In this document: positions 8,769 through 16,870 of the stretch, one piece after another
Layout: every line of letters begins with the position of its first letter
Position numbering within the stretch: the stretch's first letter is position 1
Notes under the pieces: generated by a model
Seen by the model: the letters and a program-made list of their open reading frames with translations, nothing else
Database searches by the model: none
What the model was told of the DNA's origin: nothing
Made by a program: the position numbers and the translations under genes
Source of the DNA: Pseudonocardiaceae bacterium YIM PH 21723
GTDB lineage: Bacteria; Actinomycetota; Actinomycetes; Mycobacteriales; Pseudonocardiaceae
Direction of reading: 5' to 3'
Assembly: GCA_003600225.1 (NCBI GenBank)
Contig: QZFT01000017.1
Coordinates: 82,864-146,863, forward strand
Length of the DNA: 64,000 nucleotides

Positions 8769-9620
8769 CTAGTAGATGTAGAACCCCCGCCCGGCCTTCT
8801 TACCGAGCAGGCCCGCGTCGACCATGCGCAGCAGCATGGGCGGCGGAGCGTAGAGCGCTTCCTTGAACTCCGCGTACATCGAGTCGGCGATCGCGGCGAC
8901 GGTGTCCAGGCCGATGAGGTCGGACAGCCGCAGCGGGCCCATCGGGTGTGCGGTGCCCAGCTCCATGCCGCGGTCGATGTCCTCCGCGGACGCGAAGCCG
9001 GACTCCACCATGCGAATGGCGGACAGCAGGTACGGCACCAGCAGGGCGTTGACCACGAACCCGGCCCGGTCACGGGCCAGGATGCTGGTCTTGCCGAGGG
9101 TCTCCTCGGCGAACTGCTTGATCAGCTCGGTGGTCTCCGGGCTGGTCATCAGCGAGGGCACCAGCTCGACCAGCGGCAGCACCGGCACCGGGTTGAAGAA
9201 GTGCAGGCCGATGACCTTCTCCGGCCGGCCGGTGGCCGTGCCGAGCCGCATGATCGGAATGGACGAGGTGTTGGAGGCCAGGATGGCGTCCGGGTCCTCC
9301 ACGACCTTGTCCAGCGTGCTGAACAGCTCGGCCTTGATCTGCTCGTCCTCGACGATGGCCTCGATGACCAGCTGGCGGTCGGCCAGCTCGGTGAGGTCGG
9401 TGGCGAACCGCAGCCGGCCCAACGCGGCGTCCGCGTCGGCCTGCTCCAGCTTGCCCTTCTTCACAGCGCGGTCCAGGGACTGACGCAGTCGTGCCTGCCC
9501 GGCCTCCGCCGCACTGGCACTCAGCTCGGCGACCACCACGTCAAGTCCTGCCCTGAGACAGACTTCCGCAATGCCCGCACCCATCTGACCGGCGCCGACC
9601 ACGCCGACTCGGCTGATCAT
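8769..9620 (-). CDS. 3-Hydroxybutyryl-CoA (3-hydroxyacyl-CoA) dehydrogenase
   Basis: NAD-dependent oxidation of (S)-3-hydroxyacyl-CoA to 3-ketoacyl-CoA, a beta-oxidation or butyrate pathway step. The 283-residue protein has the Rossmann motif [16 protein letters not shown] at the N-terminus and the family segments [27 protein letters not shown] and NALLVPYL. The ATG at 9620 follows AGGAGG, so the in-frame GTG 51 bases upstream is rejected. It is the first gene of the prp operon, 8 bases before prpD. That placement is unusual: it links short-chain acyl-CoA oxidation with propionyl-CoA disposal under one regulator. Confidence 0.9.
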   Translation of the reverse strand: MISRVGVVGAGQMGAGIAEVCLRAGLDVVVAELSASAAEAGQARLRQSLDRAVKKGKLEQADADAALGRLRFATDLTELADRQLVIEAIVEDEQIKAELFSTLDKVVEDPDAILASNTSSIPIMRLGTATGRPEKVIGLHFFNPVPVLPLVELVPSLMTSPETTELIKQFAEETLGKTSILARDRAGFVVNALLVPYLLSAIRMVESGFASAEDIDRGMELGTAHPMGPLRLSDLIGLDTVAAIADSMYAEFKEALYAPPPMLLRMVDAGLLGKKAGRGFYIY

Positions 9621-9736
9621 CGAATTGCCTCCTGCTGTAAAACCTGTGGGATCCCGCCAAGAGCTTTTCATCCGGACTGCTGTGAAGTCTTGTAAACGTT
9701 CGGTGTGATTTTGTGAAAGTTGTTAAAGTCGCAGTT
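9621..9736. promoter_or_regulatory. prp/prpR divergent promoter region with three TTGTnAAnGTT repeats
   Basis: This 116-base gap separates the two divergent transcription units. It holds three direct repeats: TTGTAAACGTT (9690-9700), TTGTGAAAGTT (9711-9721) and TTGTTAAAGTC (9720-9730). They resemble the A/T-rich AAAGTTTGCAAA-type motif bound by RamB/PrpR relatives in Corynebacteriales. The two right-hand copies end next to the prpR start, which would allow autoregulation. Binding is inferred, not shown. Confidence 0.6.
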
Positions 9737-11137
9737 GTGGAGAAAATGTTCGCTGGGGCACGGCTGCGGCAGCTGCGGGAGAGCCGCTCCATGACCCAGT
9801 CCGAACTGGCCAGGCTCCTCGCCATCTCCCCCAGTTACGTGAACCAGCTGGAGCACAACGGCCGGCCACTGACGCTGCCGGTGCTGGTCAAGCTGACCGA
9901 GACGTTCGGGGTGGACGCCGACTTCTTCGCCCAGCAGGACACCGTGCGCCTCGTCGCGGACGTGCGCGAGGTGTTCGCCGACGAAGGTGTCGGCGGCGCC
10001 ATCTCGGCCGCGGACCTGGACGAGCTCACCACCAAGCTGCCCGGCGTGGCCGGCACCCTGGTGGCCCTGCACCGGCGGTACCGGGAGGCTAGGGAGAACA
10101 TCGCGGTACTGGTCTCCGAGCAGGGCCTGGATCGCACGGCCGCCCAGCTGCCGCACGAGGAGATCCGGGACTGGTTCTACCAGCGGCAGAACCACGTCGC
10201 CGAGCTGGACGAGCCGGCCGAACAGCTGGCCATCGAGCTGCGGCTGCGCACCGGCGAGGTGCGCACCGGCCTGGTCGCCGCACTGCGCGAGCGGCACGGG
10301 GTGCGGGTGGTCGCCGACGACCTGGGCACCGACCAGCACCGGTTCGAGCCGCGTGGCCGGGTGCTGAGACTGTCCTCCACGCTGCGCCCCGGGCAGGCGG
10401 CCTTCCGGCTGGCCTCCGAGCTGGCCCTGATGGAGACCGGGTCGGTGATCGACCGGCTGGCCGAGAGCCACCCGTTCAGCGACGACACCGCACGCAGGCT
10501 GGCCCGGATCGCCCTGGCGAACTACTACGCGGGCGCGCTGGTGCTGCCCTACCGGGTGTTCCTGGGGGCGGCCGAGCGGTACCGGTACGACATCACCAAG
10601 CTGTCCAACCACTTCGGCGTCGGCTTCGAGTCGATCTGCCACCGGCTGTCCACCCTGCAGCGACCGGGAACCCGCGGAGTGCCGTTCTCCTTCGTGCGGG
10701 TGGATCGGGCGGGCAACATCTCGAAGCGCCAGTCCGCCACCGGATTCCACTTCTCCCGGGTCGGCGGCTCGTGTCCACTGTGGATCATCTACGAGGCGTT
10801 CAGCTCGCCCGGCCGGGTGCTGACCCAGATCGCCGAGCTACCGGACGGCAAGAAGTACTTCTGGCTGGCCCGCACCGTGCACCGGGCGACCGGCGGCCAC
10901 GGCGAACCGGACAAGACGTTCGCCATCGGCCTCGGCTGCGAACTGCGGCACGCGAGCCGGCTGGTCTACTCCGACGGCCTGGTACTGGGCTCCGACGCGG
11001 CGGCCACCCCGATCGGCATGGGCTGCAAGGTGTGCGAGCGGCCCACCTGCCCGCAGCGCGCGTTCCCGGCGATCGGCAAGCCACTCCAGGTGCCGGAGCA
11101 CACGAGCAGTTACCTGCCGTATCCGCCGCGCGACTGA
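9737..11137 (+). CDS. prpR: Short-chain acyl-CoA/propionate regulator, XRE family (PrpR/RamB-like)
   Basis: A 466-residue regulator with an N-terminal XRE helix-turn-helix (residues about 8-62: GARLRQLRESRSMTQSELAR, then SPSYVNQLEHNGRPL), an IrrE-like middle region, and a C-terminal cysteine-rich domain with GLGCEL and CKVCERPTCPQRAFP. Mycobacterium tuberculosis PrpR has the same layout, with a 4Fe-4S cluster in the C-terminal part, and activates prpDC. The divergent prp operon fits this role. I chose GTG at 9737 (MEKMFAGARL); ATG at 9746 is the alternative. No clear Shine-Dalgarno site precedes either, so the mRNA may be leaderless. Confidence 0.92.
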   Translation: MEKMFAGARLRQLRESRSMTQSELARLLAISPSYVNQLEHNGRPLTLPVLVKLTETFGVDADFFAQQDTVRLVADVREVFADEGVGGAISAADLDELTTKLPGVAGTLVALHRRYREARENIAVLVSEQGLDRTAAQLPHEEIRDWFYQRQNHVAELDEPAEQLAIELRLRTGEVRTGLVAALRERHGVRVVADDLGTDQHRFEPRGRVLRLSSTLRPGQAAFRLASELALMETGSVIDRLAESHPFSDDTARRLARIALANYYAGALVLPYRVFLGAAERYRYDITKLSNHFGVGFESICHRLSTLQRPGTRGVPFSFVRVDRAGNISKRQSATGFHFSRVGGSCPLWIIYEAFSSPGRVLTQIAELPDGKKYFWLARTVHRATGGHGEPDKTFAIGLGCELRHASRLVYSDGLVLGSDAAATPIGMGCKVCERPTCPQRAFPAIGKPLQVPEHTSSYLPYPPRD

Positions 11138-11147
11138 AAAAATGGTC

Positions 11148-11202
11148 CCGGAGTTGACGATGTTCGGAGCTCGTTCCTCGCCGCGAACATCGTCAACTCC
11201 GG
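11148..11202. terminator. Dispersed palindrome, copy 2 (long loop), between convergent genes
   Basis: Arms at 11148-11166 and 11184-11202 are reverse complements of CCGGAGTTGACGATGTTCG. The 17-base loop carries GCTCGTTCCTCGCC, which is also found in copies 3 and 5. It lies between prpR and the convergent gene ending at 11211 and could end transcription from both sides. Confidence 0.78.
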
Positions 11203-11210
11203 AGCAACAG

Positions 11211-11816
11211 CTAGGGCTTGGCGCAGTCGACTGGGGCGAGATCGTCGCGGGCGGTGGGGAGCTCGTCGACCGGAGACAGGTCCAGCTCGTCCACGCAGAG
11301 GATGCTGGCGGCGCCGACCGGCTGGACCACGTAGTTCCAGTCCATGTCCGGGCTCGGCGGGCAGCTGTGCCCGATGACCTCGGCCTCGGCGTCCACCAGG
11401 TCGGCGGCGCGCGCGGCCGGGCAGTCCAGCACGCGGACCAGGTCACCCACCTCGAACAGCGGGGCGCACTCGGCCTCCTCGGTGCTGAGGGTCGCCCAGT
11501 CCATCTGCGGGTGCAGGAACACCGGGGCACCCTCGGCGATGGCCCAGGCCTGGCCGGACCGGGTCTGCGTCCAGCCTTCCGGGGCGAGGTCCTTCAGCGA
11601 GGCGACACAGTCGTCGACACCGACGGCGGGCTCCAGATCGGCGGCGAACTCCAGCAGGGTCGAGTCCTTGGCGTACGGCCCGTCCTCGAACACCTCCACG
11701 ATGCCGAAGGCCGACAACGTCTCGGTCAGCTGGGCTGCGATCTGTGCGCTCTCCTGGGCAGCGGCTCGGACGAGCAGCCGGCACCAGACTCGCCGATGTT
11801 CGGGCAGGACGGTCAT
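11211..11816 (-). CDS. Uncharacterised 201-residue protein
   Basis: I do not recognise the family. The start MTVLPEHRRVWCRLLVRAAAQ is followed by an acidic soluble chain, rich in Asp and Glu, with scattered cysteines and no signal peptide or membrane segment. The first 60 residues (LTETLSAFGIVEVFEDGPYAKD) look like an alpha/beta fold, and the C-terminal part has DMDWNYVVQPVGAASILCVDELDLSPV, possibly a small beta barrel. Codon use (strong G/C at third positions) matches the neighbours, supporting a real gene. It converges on prpR, with a palindrome between them. Confidence 0.7.
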   Translation of the reverse strand: MTVLPEHRRVWCRLLVRAAAQESAQIAAQLTETLSAFGIVEVFEDGPYAKDSTLLEFAADLEPAVGVDDCVASLKDLAPEGWTQTRSGQAWAIAEGAPVFLHPQMDWATLSTEEAECAPLFEVGDLVRVLDCPAARAADLVDAEAEVIGHSCPPSPDMDWNYVVQPVGAASILCVDELDLSPVDELPTARDDLAPVDCAKP

Positions 11817-11887
11817 ACAGTCCCTTCACCACGGAGTAACTGGGGTCACCGTACTAGGTGGCCCTGACGACGTCGAACACCAGGCAC

Positions 11888-12367
11888 TTATCGGGTGAGC
11901 CGATACCCGTAGTGCTTCCAGACGGACACGCCTTCCACCTGCCCGGCCTCGGCCAGGAAGCGGTCGTAGAGCTTCTGCGCGACGACATTGTCCGGCGCGG
12001 TGGTCCAGGTCAGCGCCGGGAATCCGGCGGCGGCCGCGTGCTCGGCGGCGGCCTTCAGCAGGGCGTACCCGACGCCGGAGCCGCGGGTCTCCGGCACCGC
12101 GTAGAGGTCGTTGAGCAACGCGTTCTTCTGCGCGACGGTGGACTGCCGCACCCAGTAGAGGGTGGCGAACCCGACGGCCTTGCCGTCCTGGGTGGCGAGC
12201 AGCTGCAGCCCCTCCTCACCGTCCAGCAACTCGGTGAAGAAGGCCTCGTTGCGGGCGGCGTCCGGCTCCCGCCGGTAGAAGCGCTGGTAGTCGGCCATCA
12301 GCGGGAGCAGCGACGGCAGGCTCTCGGCGGTGACTCGGTTGATCTCCACAGTCTTCTCGATCCCCAT
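11888..12367 (-). CDS. GNAT family N-acetyltransferase
   Basis: Transfers an acyl group from acyl-CoA to an amine. The 159-residue protein has the GNAT core: the strand GKAVGFATLYWV, the acetyl-CoA loop LYAVPETRGSGVGYALLKAAAEHA (R/Q-x-x-G-x-G/A), and the C-terminal segment APDNVVAQKLYDRFLAE. The ATG at 12367 follows AGGG by 7 bases. An in-frame GTG two codons earlier is less likely. The substrate is unknown. It is divergent from the PL8 lyase. Confidence 0.87.
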   Translation of the reverse strand: MGIEKTVEINRVTAESLPSLLPLMADYQRFYRREPDAARNEAFFTELLDGEEGLQLLATQDGKAVGFATLYWVRQSTVAQKNALLNDLYAVPETRGSGVGYALLKAAAEHAAAAGFPALTWTTAPDNVVAQKLYDRFLAEAGQVEGVSVWKHYGYRLTR

Positions 12368-12424
12368 GATCACACCCTAGTCACGGCAGTAGTGATTGCC
12401 GAAGCAATGAGGGCAAGATGGGGT

Positions 12425-14710
12425 ATGCCCAACGCTCCCCTGCCGCGTTTCGGCCGGCGCCCACTGCTGCTCGGCACCCTGATCGCCGCCACCCTGTCCG
12501 CCACTGCCCTGCCGGCCTCCGCCGCCGCCTCCCCCGAGGAGGCGCTCACCGAGCGTTGGCTGCGGCTGCTCACCGGCGGCGGCTACGACGCGGCCGACCC
12601 GGCGATCGCCGCCGCGCTGCGCCGGGCCACCGGCGTCGCCAGGACCCATCTGTCCACCTTGGACACCTCGGCGAACCGGGTCGCGCTGTGGCCGGATCTG
12701 CCGGGCACCGACCCGGGAACGACGCATCAGACCGCCCTGCGGCTGCGGGCCATGGCGCTGGCGTTCGGCTGTCCCGGCGGCGAACTGCACGCGGACGCGA
12801 ACCTGGGCCGGGAACTGGCCTCGGCGCTGACCTGGCTGCTGGACCGGCGCTACCACGCGGGACTCGCCGAGACCGGGAACTGGTGGTTCTGGGAGATCGG
12901 CATCCCGGACGCCACCCTCGACGTCGCCGCGCTCCTCGGTCCGCTGCTGCCGACCGAGAGCCGGGACACGCTGATCGCCGCCGTGCGCCGGTTCGTGCCG
13001 GACCCCACCCGGCGCACCAACGCCCCCACGCTGGAGGAGACCGGCGCCAACCGCTCGGACAAGGCGTTCATCACCGCCCGGCTCGGCATCCTGGCCGGCG
13101 ACGCCGGACGGCTGACCGCGGCGCGGGACGCGCTGACCCAGATCTTCGCCCCGGTGACCAAGGGGGATGGCTTCTATCGGGACGGCTCCTTCGTCCAGCA
13201 CGGGTTCTACGCCTACACCGGCTCCTACGGCGTGGTGCTGCTCGGCGGACTGGCGCGGATGCTGTGGCTGCTCGCGGGCAGCGAGTTCGCGGTGACGGCC
13301 CCGGAGGCCGCCAACACCTACCGCTGGGTGTTCGAGGCCTTCGAGCCGGTCACCTTCGGCGGCGCGATCATGGCCGGCGTCCGTGGACGGTCGCTGTCCC
13401 GCTGGTACTACTCGGACCTGGACGCCGGTCGTCAGCTCAGCACCGCCCTCACGCTACTGGCCGACGCCGATCCCGCCCAGCGGGCCGCGATCGGCGGGCT
13501 GGCCAAGCGGATCGGCGTCGCCCCGGACGCGGGCGTCGCCGACCTGGCCCGGTTCCAGCAGTCCACCCAGGACGTTCCGCCGCGACCGGCACTGGTGAAC
13601 ACCTTCGTGCTCGGCGACATGGACCGCGCCGTGCACCACCGGGGCCGGTGGGCCTTCGCGATCTCCGCCCGCAGCAACCGGATCTCCAGCTACGAGGCGG
13701 GCAATGGGGAGAACGCCACCGGCTGGTACACCGGCGAGGGCATGACCAGCCTGTACACCTCCGAACAGTCCTACGCGGACGGTTTCTGGCCGACCGTGGA
13801 CCCGTACCGGCTGCCCGGAACGACGACGGCGACCGAGCAGAGCAGGCCGCGGACCAGGGCGGACGGCATCTGGCAGGGCTACCGCGGCCCGGACACCTGG
13901 GTCGGCGGGGCCCGGCTGGACCGGGACACGGCGAGCTTCGGCATGACGTTCACCGCGAGCCCGGATCTGCTCACCGGCAACAAGCCCGGCACGCCGAACT
14001 CGTTGCGGGGCATCAAGTCCTGGTTCCTGTTCGGCGACCGGATCATCGCCCTCGGCTCCGGGATCACCAGCACCGACGGCAGCATCCAGACCACAGTGGA
14101 CAACCGCATCGCCCGTCAGTGCACAGTGGACGGCCGGCCGCTGGAAACCGGCCAGACGGACCTCACCGGCGCCCGCTGGGCGCACATCGAGGGCACGGGC
14201 GGCTATCTGTTCCCGGACGGTGGCCCGCTGCGTGGCCTGCGGGAGAGCCGTACCGGCCGGTGGACCCAGGCGGGCAAGCAGGAGCAGCCGCCGCCGCAGG
14301 ACGAGGTCACCCGCGAGTACGCGACCCTGTGGTTCGACCACGGCCAGAACCCGTCCGGGGCCACCTACCACTATGAACTGCTGCCCGGCGCGGACGCGGC
14401 GACCACGGCCGCGCAGGCCCGGCTGCCCCGCATCCTGGTGCTGGCCAACAGGCCGGACGTGCACGCGGTCAGTGATCCGCTCGGCGGGGTGTTCGCGGCG
14501 AACTTCTTCGCCCCCGCGAGCTGCGGACCGCTGACGGCCTCCGCCCCCTGCGCGGTGGTCGCCCGGCTGACGATGAGCGGGGTGACGCTGGCGATCGCCG
14601 ACCCCACGCGGCGGGGCGGCACGTTGACGCTCACCGTCTTCGGCCGCCCACTGACGCTGGACCTGAGCGGCCTGAACGGCGGCTCGGTCACCAGGACGGT
14701 GCGCCGGTAA
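12425..14710 (+). CDS. Secreted polysaccharide lyase family 8 (hyaluronate/chondroitin/xanthan lyase-like)
   Basis: A 761-residue extracellular lyase that would cleave uronic-acid polysaccharides by beta-elimination. The N-terminus FGRRPLLLGTLIAATLSATALPASAAA is a signal peptide with a twin-arginine pair, so Tat export is likely. The alpha-toroid domain has NWWFWEIGIPDA, ETGANRSDKAF and DGSFVQHGFYAYTGSYG, which carry the family's catalytic Asn, His and Tyr. An Arg-rich loop (MAGVRGRSLSRWY) and three C-terminal beta domains follow. The ATG at 12425 follows GGGG, and an ATG at 12407 is possible. The exact glycan cannot be read from sequence. Confidence 0.9.
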   Translation: MPNAPLPRFGRRPLLLGTLIAATLSATALPASAAASPEEALTERWLRLLTGGGYDAADPAIAAALRRATGVARTHLSTLDTSANRVALWPDLPGTDPGTTHQTALRLRAMALAFGCPGGELHADANLGRELASALTWLLDRRYHAGLAETGNWWFWEIGIPDATLDVAALLGPLLPTESRDTLIAAVRRFVPDPTRRTNAPTLEETGANRSDKAFITARLGILAGDAGRLTAARDALTQIFAPVTKGDGFYRDGSFVQHGFYAYTGSYGVVLLGGLARMLWLLAGSEFAVTAPEAANTYRWVFEAFEPVTFGGAIMAGVRGRSLSRWYYSDLDAGRQLSTALTLLADADPAQRAAIGGLAKRIGVAPDAGVADLARFQQSTQDVPPRPALVNTFVLGDMDRAVHHRGRWAFAISARSNRISSYEAGNGENATGWYTGEGMTSLYTSEQSYADGFWPTVDPYRLPGTTTATEQSRPRTRADGIWQGYRGPDTWVGGARLDRDTASFGMTFTASPDLLTGNKPGTPNSLRGIKSWFLFGDRIIALGSGITSTDGSIQTTVDNRIARQCTVDGRPLETGQTDLTGARWAHIEGTGGYLFPDGGPLRGLRESRTGRWTQAGKQEQPPPQDEVTREYATLWFDHGQNPSGATYHYELLPGADAATTAAQARLPRILVLANRPDVHAVSDPLGGVFAANFFAPASCGPLTASAPCAVVARLTMSGVTLAIADPTRRGGTLTLTVFGRPLTLDLSGLNGGSVTRTVRR

Positions 14711-14726
14711 CCGCGACAGAAGTACA

Positions 14727-14781
14727 CATGATCAGCGGCGGATTCGGTGCGTCTGATGCAATGAATCCGCCGCTGATCATG
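14727..14781. terminator. Perfect 19-bp stem after the PL8 gene
   Basis: CATGATCAGCGGCGGATTC (14727-14745) is exactly complementary to 14763-14781, with a 17-base loop. It starts 17 bases after the lyase stop and has no T-tract, as is usual for actinobacterial terminators. Its sequence differs from the GTTGACGATGTTCGG family. Confidence 0.75.
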
Positions 14782-15071
14782 GAAAATCTCGGCACCGTGG
14801 ACCGTTGACAGTTACCCGGTGGCCGTGATCGAGCAAGACAATGTGATGCGCACGGCCGGCCACTGTCGCCATATGCCGAATTGAGCAGCGGCATCGAAGC
14901 CCGTGAGCAGGGACGATCCGTTCCTGCGGCCAGCACCCGCGGACCGATGGGGTATATGAAATTATGGGCATGCATAGTATTCGCGCATATTTTCAATTTA
15001 ATGCTTGACGTATCGAAACTGTCAATTTCTTCTCGCTTACCGCACGAAGAACTGTCTGATAGTTTCTTCTG
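14782..15071. other. AT-rich intergenic region upstream of a secreted orphan
   Basis: I see no gene here. The GC content drops sharply after about 14,950, and a TTGACG hexamer lies at 15005-15010 without a good -10 at the usual spacing. An imperfect direct repeat, AACTGTC...TTTCTTCT (15017-15032 and about 15050-15070), precedes the next start and could be a regulator site. Confidence 0.4.
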
Positions 15072-15740
15072 GTGCGCTTAAATACAAACCGTGGTCGTAC
15101 GACCTTGGCTTTCGGCTGCGCGATCATCGTGATCGGGTATCTGCTGGCGGCCTCGTTGTTCACCACCGGAACCGTGAGCCAGAGGAACACCTCGGCACTC
15201 GGTGCGCCATACCCTGCGAACCGGCTCAACTCCGCGTGCGACAAGCCGTCGATCGACGGCCTCCAGCACTGGATTCCCAGCGAGGGCACCATGGTGCCGA
15301 CCACCGAGACGCTGATCCAGGACGGCAGTAAGTGGTTCACCAGGGTGGAGTTCAAGGGCTCCGAGTGGCACACCTTCGTCGTATGGCTGGGCAACAAGTA
15401 CGGCGGTCAGGCCGATCTGACGAAGTCAGCCGGCTTCACCGTGACGTACAGCTCGACCGACGACTTCTACGTCCAGCTGCGTCCGTTCTCCCACTGGAGC
15501 GGCGGCGACAAGTGGCTGACCACGTTGCCGTCCACCGGCGGCCAGTTGCAGACCAAGACCATCAAGTTCGATGCGGCGAGCTGGACCTACCTGGCGGAGC
15601 TGGGAAAGCCGGACTACACCTTCGCCTCAGCGCTGACCGATGCCAGCGGCCTGGTGTTCGTCGGCAAGACCCCGAACAAGCTCGAGTTCCGCGCCCTGCC
15701 GATCGACGGTTTCACCCCGCCCTGTAACCCCTGGCCCTAA
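15072..15740 (+). CDS. Membrane-anchored or secreted protein of unknown function
   Basis: This 222-residue protein has one N-terminal hydrophobic segment (TLAFGCAIIVIGYLLAASLF) followed by an exported Ser/Thr/Trp-rich domain with KWFTRVEFKGSEWHTFVVWLGN and FYVQLRPFSHWSGGDKWLT. The repeated aromatic strands suggest a beta-sandwich, perhaps carbohydrate-binding, but I do not recognise a family. The GTG at 15072 has no obvious ribosome site. Its lower GC start and AT-rich upstream region differ from the neighbours, which hints at acquisition. Its stop overlaps the convergent tdk stop by four bases. Confidence 0.65.
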   Translation: MRLNTNRGRTTLAFGCAIIVIGYLLAASLFTTGTVSQRNTSALGAPYPANRLNSACDKPSIDGLQHWIPSEGTMVPTTETLIQDGSKWFTRVEFKGSEWHTFVVWLGNKYGGQADLTKSAGFTVTYSSTDDFYVQLRPFSHWSGGDKWLTTLPSTGGQLQTKTIKFDAASWTYLAELGKPDYTFASALTDASGLVFVGKTPNKLEFRALPIDGFTPPCNPWP

Positions 15741-16318
15741 CCGAGCGAGCCGACTTTGAGCAGGTAACAGGCTCCGCACAGGGACTCGTACTGCACAGCG
15801 CCGTCCTGCACAGTGCCGTCGATGGCGACCTGACCCCCGACCTGGGTGAAGGCGCCGTCGACGGCCCGGCCGTTGAACATGGCCTTCTTGCCGCAGCGGC
15901 AGATCGTCTTCAGTTCCTCGATGGAGTGCGCCAGCTCCAGCAACCGGAGGCTGCCGGGGAAGGCCTTGGTGCGGAAATCGCCACGCAGGCCGTACGCGAT
16001 CACCGGAACGCCGTCCAGCACCGCCAGCTGGAACAGGTCCTCCACCTGCGTCCCGGTGAGGAACTGCGCCTCGTCCACCAGCACGCAGTCCGGCTCCCCC
16101 ACCGCCTGCACCGCCGTGCGCAGTGCGGTGTCCCCGTCGATCACCAGGTCGGCCGCGCGGGACACGACCCGCGACTCGATACCGTCCCCCTTGGTGTCGA
16201 TGGCCGGCTTCACCACGAGGACCCGCTGGCCGCGCTCCTCGTAGTTGTGTGCGACCTGGATCAACGCCGTCGACTTGCCGGAGTTCATCGCTCCGTACCG
16301 GAAATACAGCTTCGCCAC
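15737..16318 (-). CDS. tdk: Thymidine kinase
   Basis: Phosphorylates thymidine to dTMP with ATP in the salvage pathway. The 193-residue protein is a type II (cellular-type) enzyme: P-loop GAMNSGKST at residues 9-17, Walker-B-like CVLVDEAQFL with the catalytic Glu, and lasso/zinc cysteines in CRCGKKA and LCGACY. Length fits the family. It is preceded on its strand by the lysozyme-like gene 24 bases away and converges on the secreted orphan. Confidence 0.95.
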   Translation of the reverse strand: MAKLYFRYGAMNSGKSTALIQVAHNYEERGQRVLVVKPAIDTKGDGIESRVVSRAADLVIDGDTALRTAVQAVGEPDCVLVDEAQFLTGTQVEDLFQLAVLDGVPVIAYGLRGDFRTKAFPGSLRLLELAHSIEELKTICRCGKKAMFNGRAVDGAFTQVGGQVAIDGTVQDGAVQYESLCGACYLLKVGSLG

Positions 16319-16342
16319 GGCCGTACGGTAGTCGACGGCTAG

Positions 16343-16825
16343 CTAGCCGACGATCGCCTCCCACTCGGGCAGCAGGTCCATCGCGTCCTTCGCGTAGGGG
16401 CTGTCCCCCGGCTGCCCGGTGTTGTACCGGCTGAACGCGTCCTGCACGCTGCCCTCACGCAGGTAGCCGGCCAGCATCTCGAAGCCGACCCGGATGTTGA
16501 TCTCCGGGCGCCAGCAGCCGCCCAGCTCGTCGGCGAGGTCCTGGATGGCCCAGTAGGTCAGCTGCACCGGTCCGACGCCCTGACAACCGCAGCTGTCCCG
16601 GTTGGCCAGGTACTCGCGGTAGTTCTCCTCGGTCACGGGGCCGCCGACCGGCCCGCAGTCGACCGCGTCATGCCCGTACACGTTCTGGCCGCCGCTGGAT
16701 TCCTTCATCAGCACGACACAGCCGATGGCCAGGGGTAACCCGGCCCGGTCGGCCTCCGCAACGGCGATACCGGCGATCTCCGGCAGGATTCCACCCGCGA
16801 TGATCGCGGACTCCAGTGAACTCAT
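16343..16825 (-). CDS. Lysozyme/transglycosylase-like protein without signal peptide
   Basis: A 160-residue protein whose centre reads LMKESSGGQNVYGHDAVDCG, then CQGVGPVQLTYWAIQDLADELGG and SRYNTGQPGDSPYAKD. This is the layout of SLT/goose-type lysozyme-like domains found in actinophage tail and lysis proteins: a catalytic Glu in ESSGG, a G-P-x-Q-L-T segment and an R-Y-N-x-G segment. It has no signal peptide or wall-binding repeat. It may be a phage relic or a protein exported by another route. No other phage genes lie nearby. Confidence 0.72.
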   Translation of the reverse strand: MSSLESAIIAGGILPEIAGIAVAEADRAGLPLAIGCVVLMKESSGGQNVYGHDAVDCGPVGGPVTEENYREYLANRDSCGCQGVGPVQLTYWAIQDLADELGGCWRPEINIRVGFEMLAGYLREGSVQDAFSRYNTGQPGDSPYAKDAMDLLPEWEAIVG

Positions 16826-16870
16826 GGTCCGGTTTCTACCGGCGTCCCCCCACGGCTGTCCCGGCTTTCG

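Noticed and set aside
11858..12424. Extended N-terminus for the PL8 lyase
   Set aside because: The frame runs across the divergent acetyltransferase gene; the signal peptide and ribosome site place the start at 12425.
15005..15010. SigA promoter of the secreted orphan
   Set aside because: TTGACG has no acceptable -10 at 16-18 bases, so only a note was kept.
16343..16825. Prophage
   Set aside because: A single lysozyme-like gene without integrase, capsid, terminase or tail genes does not support one.
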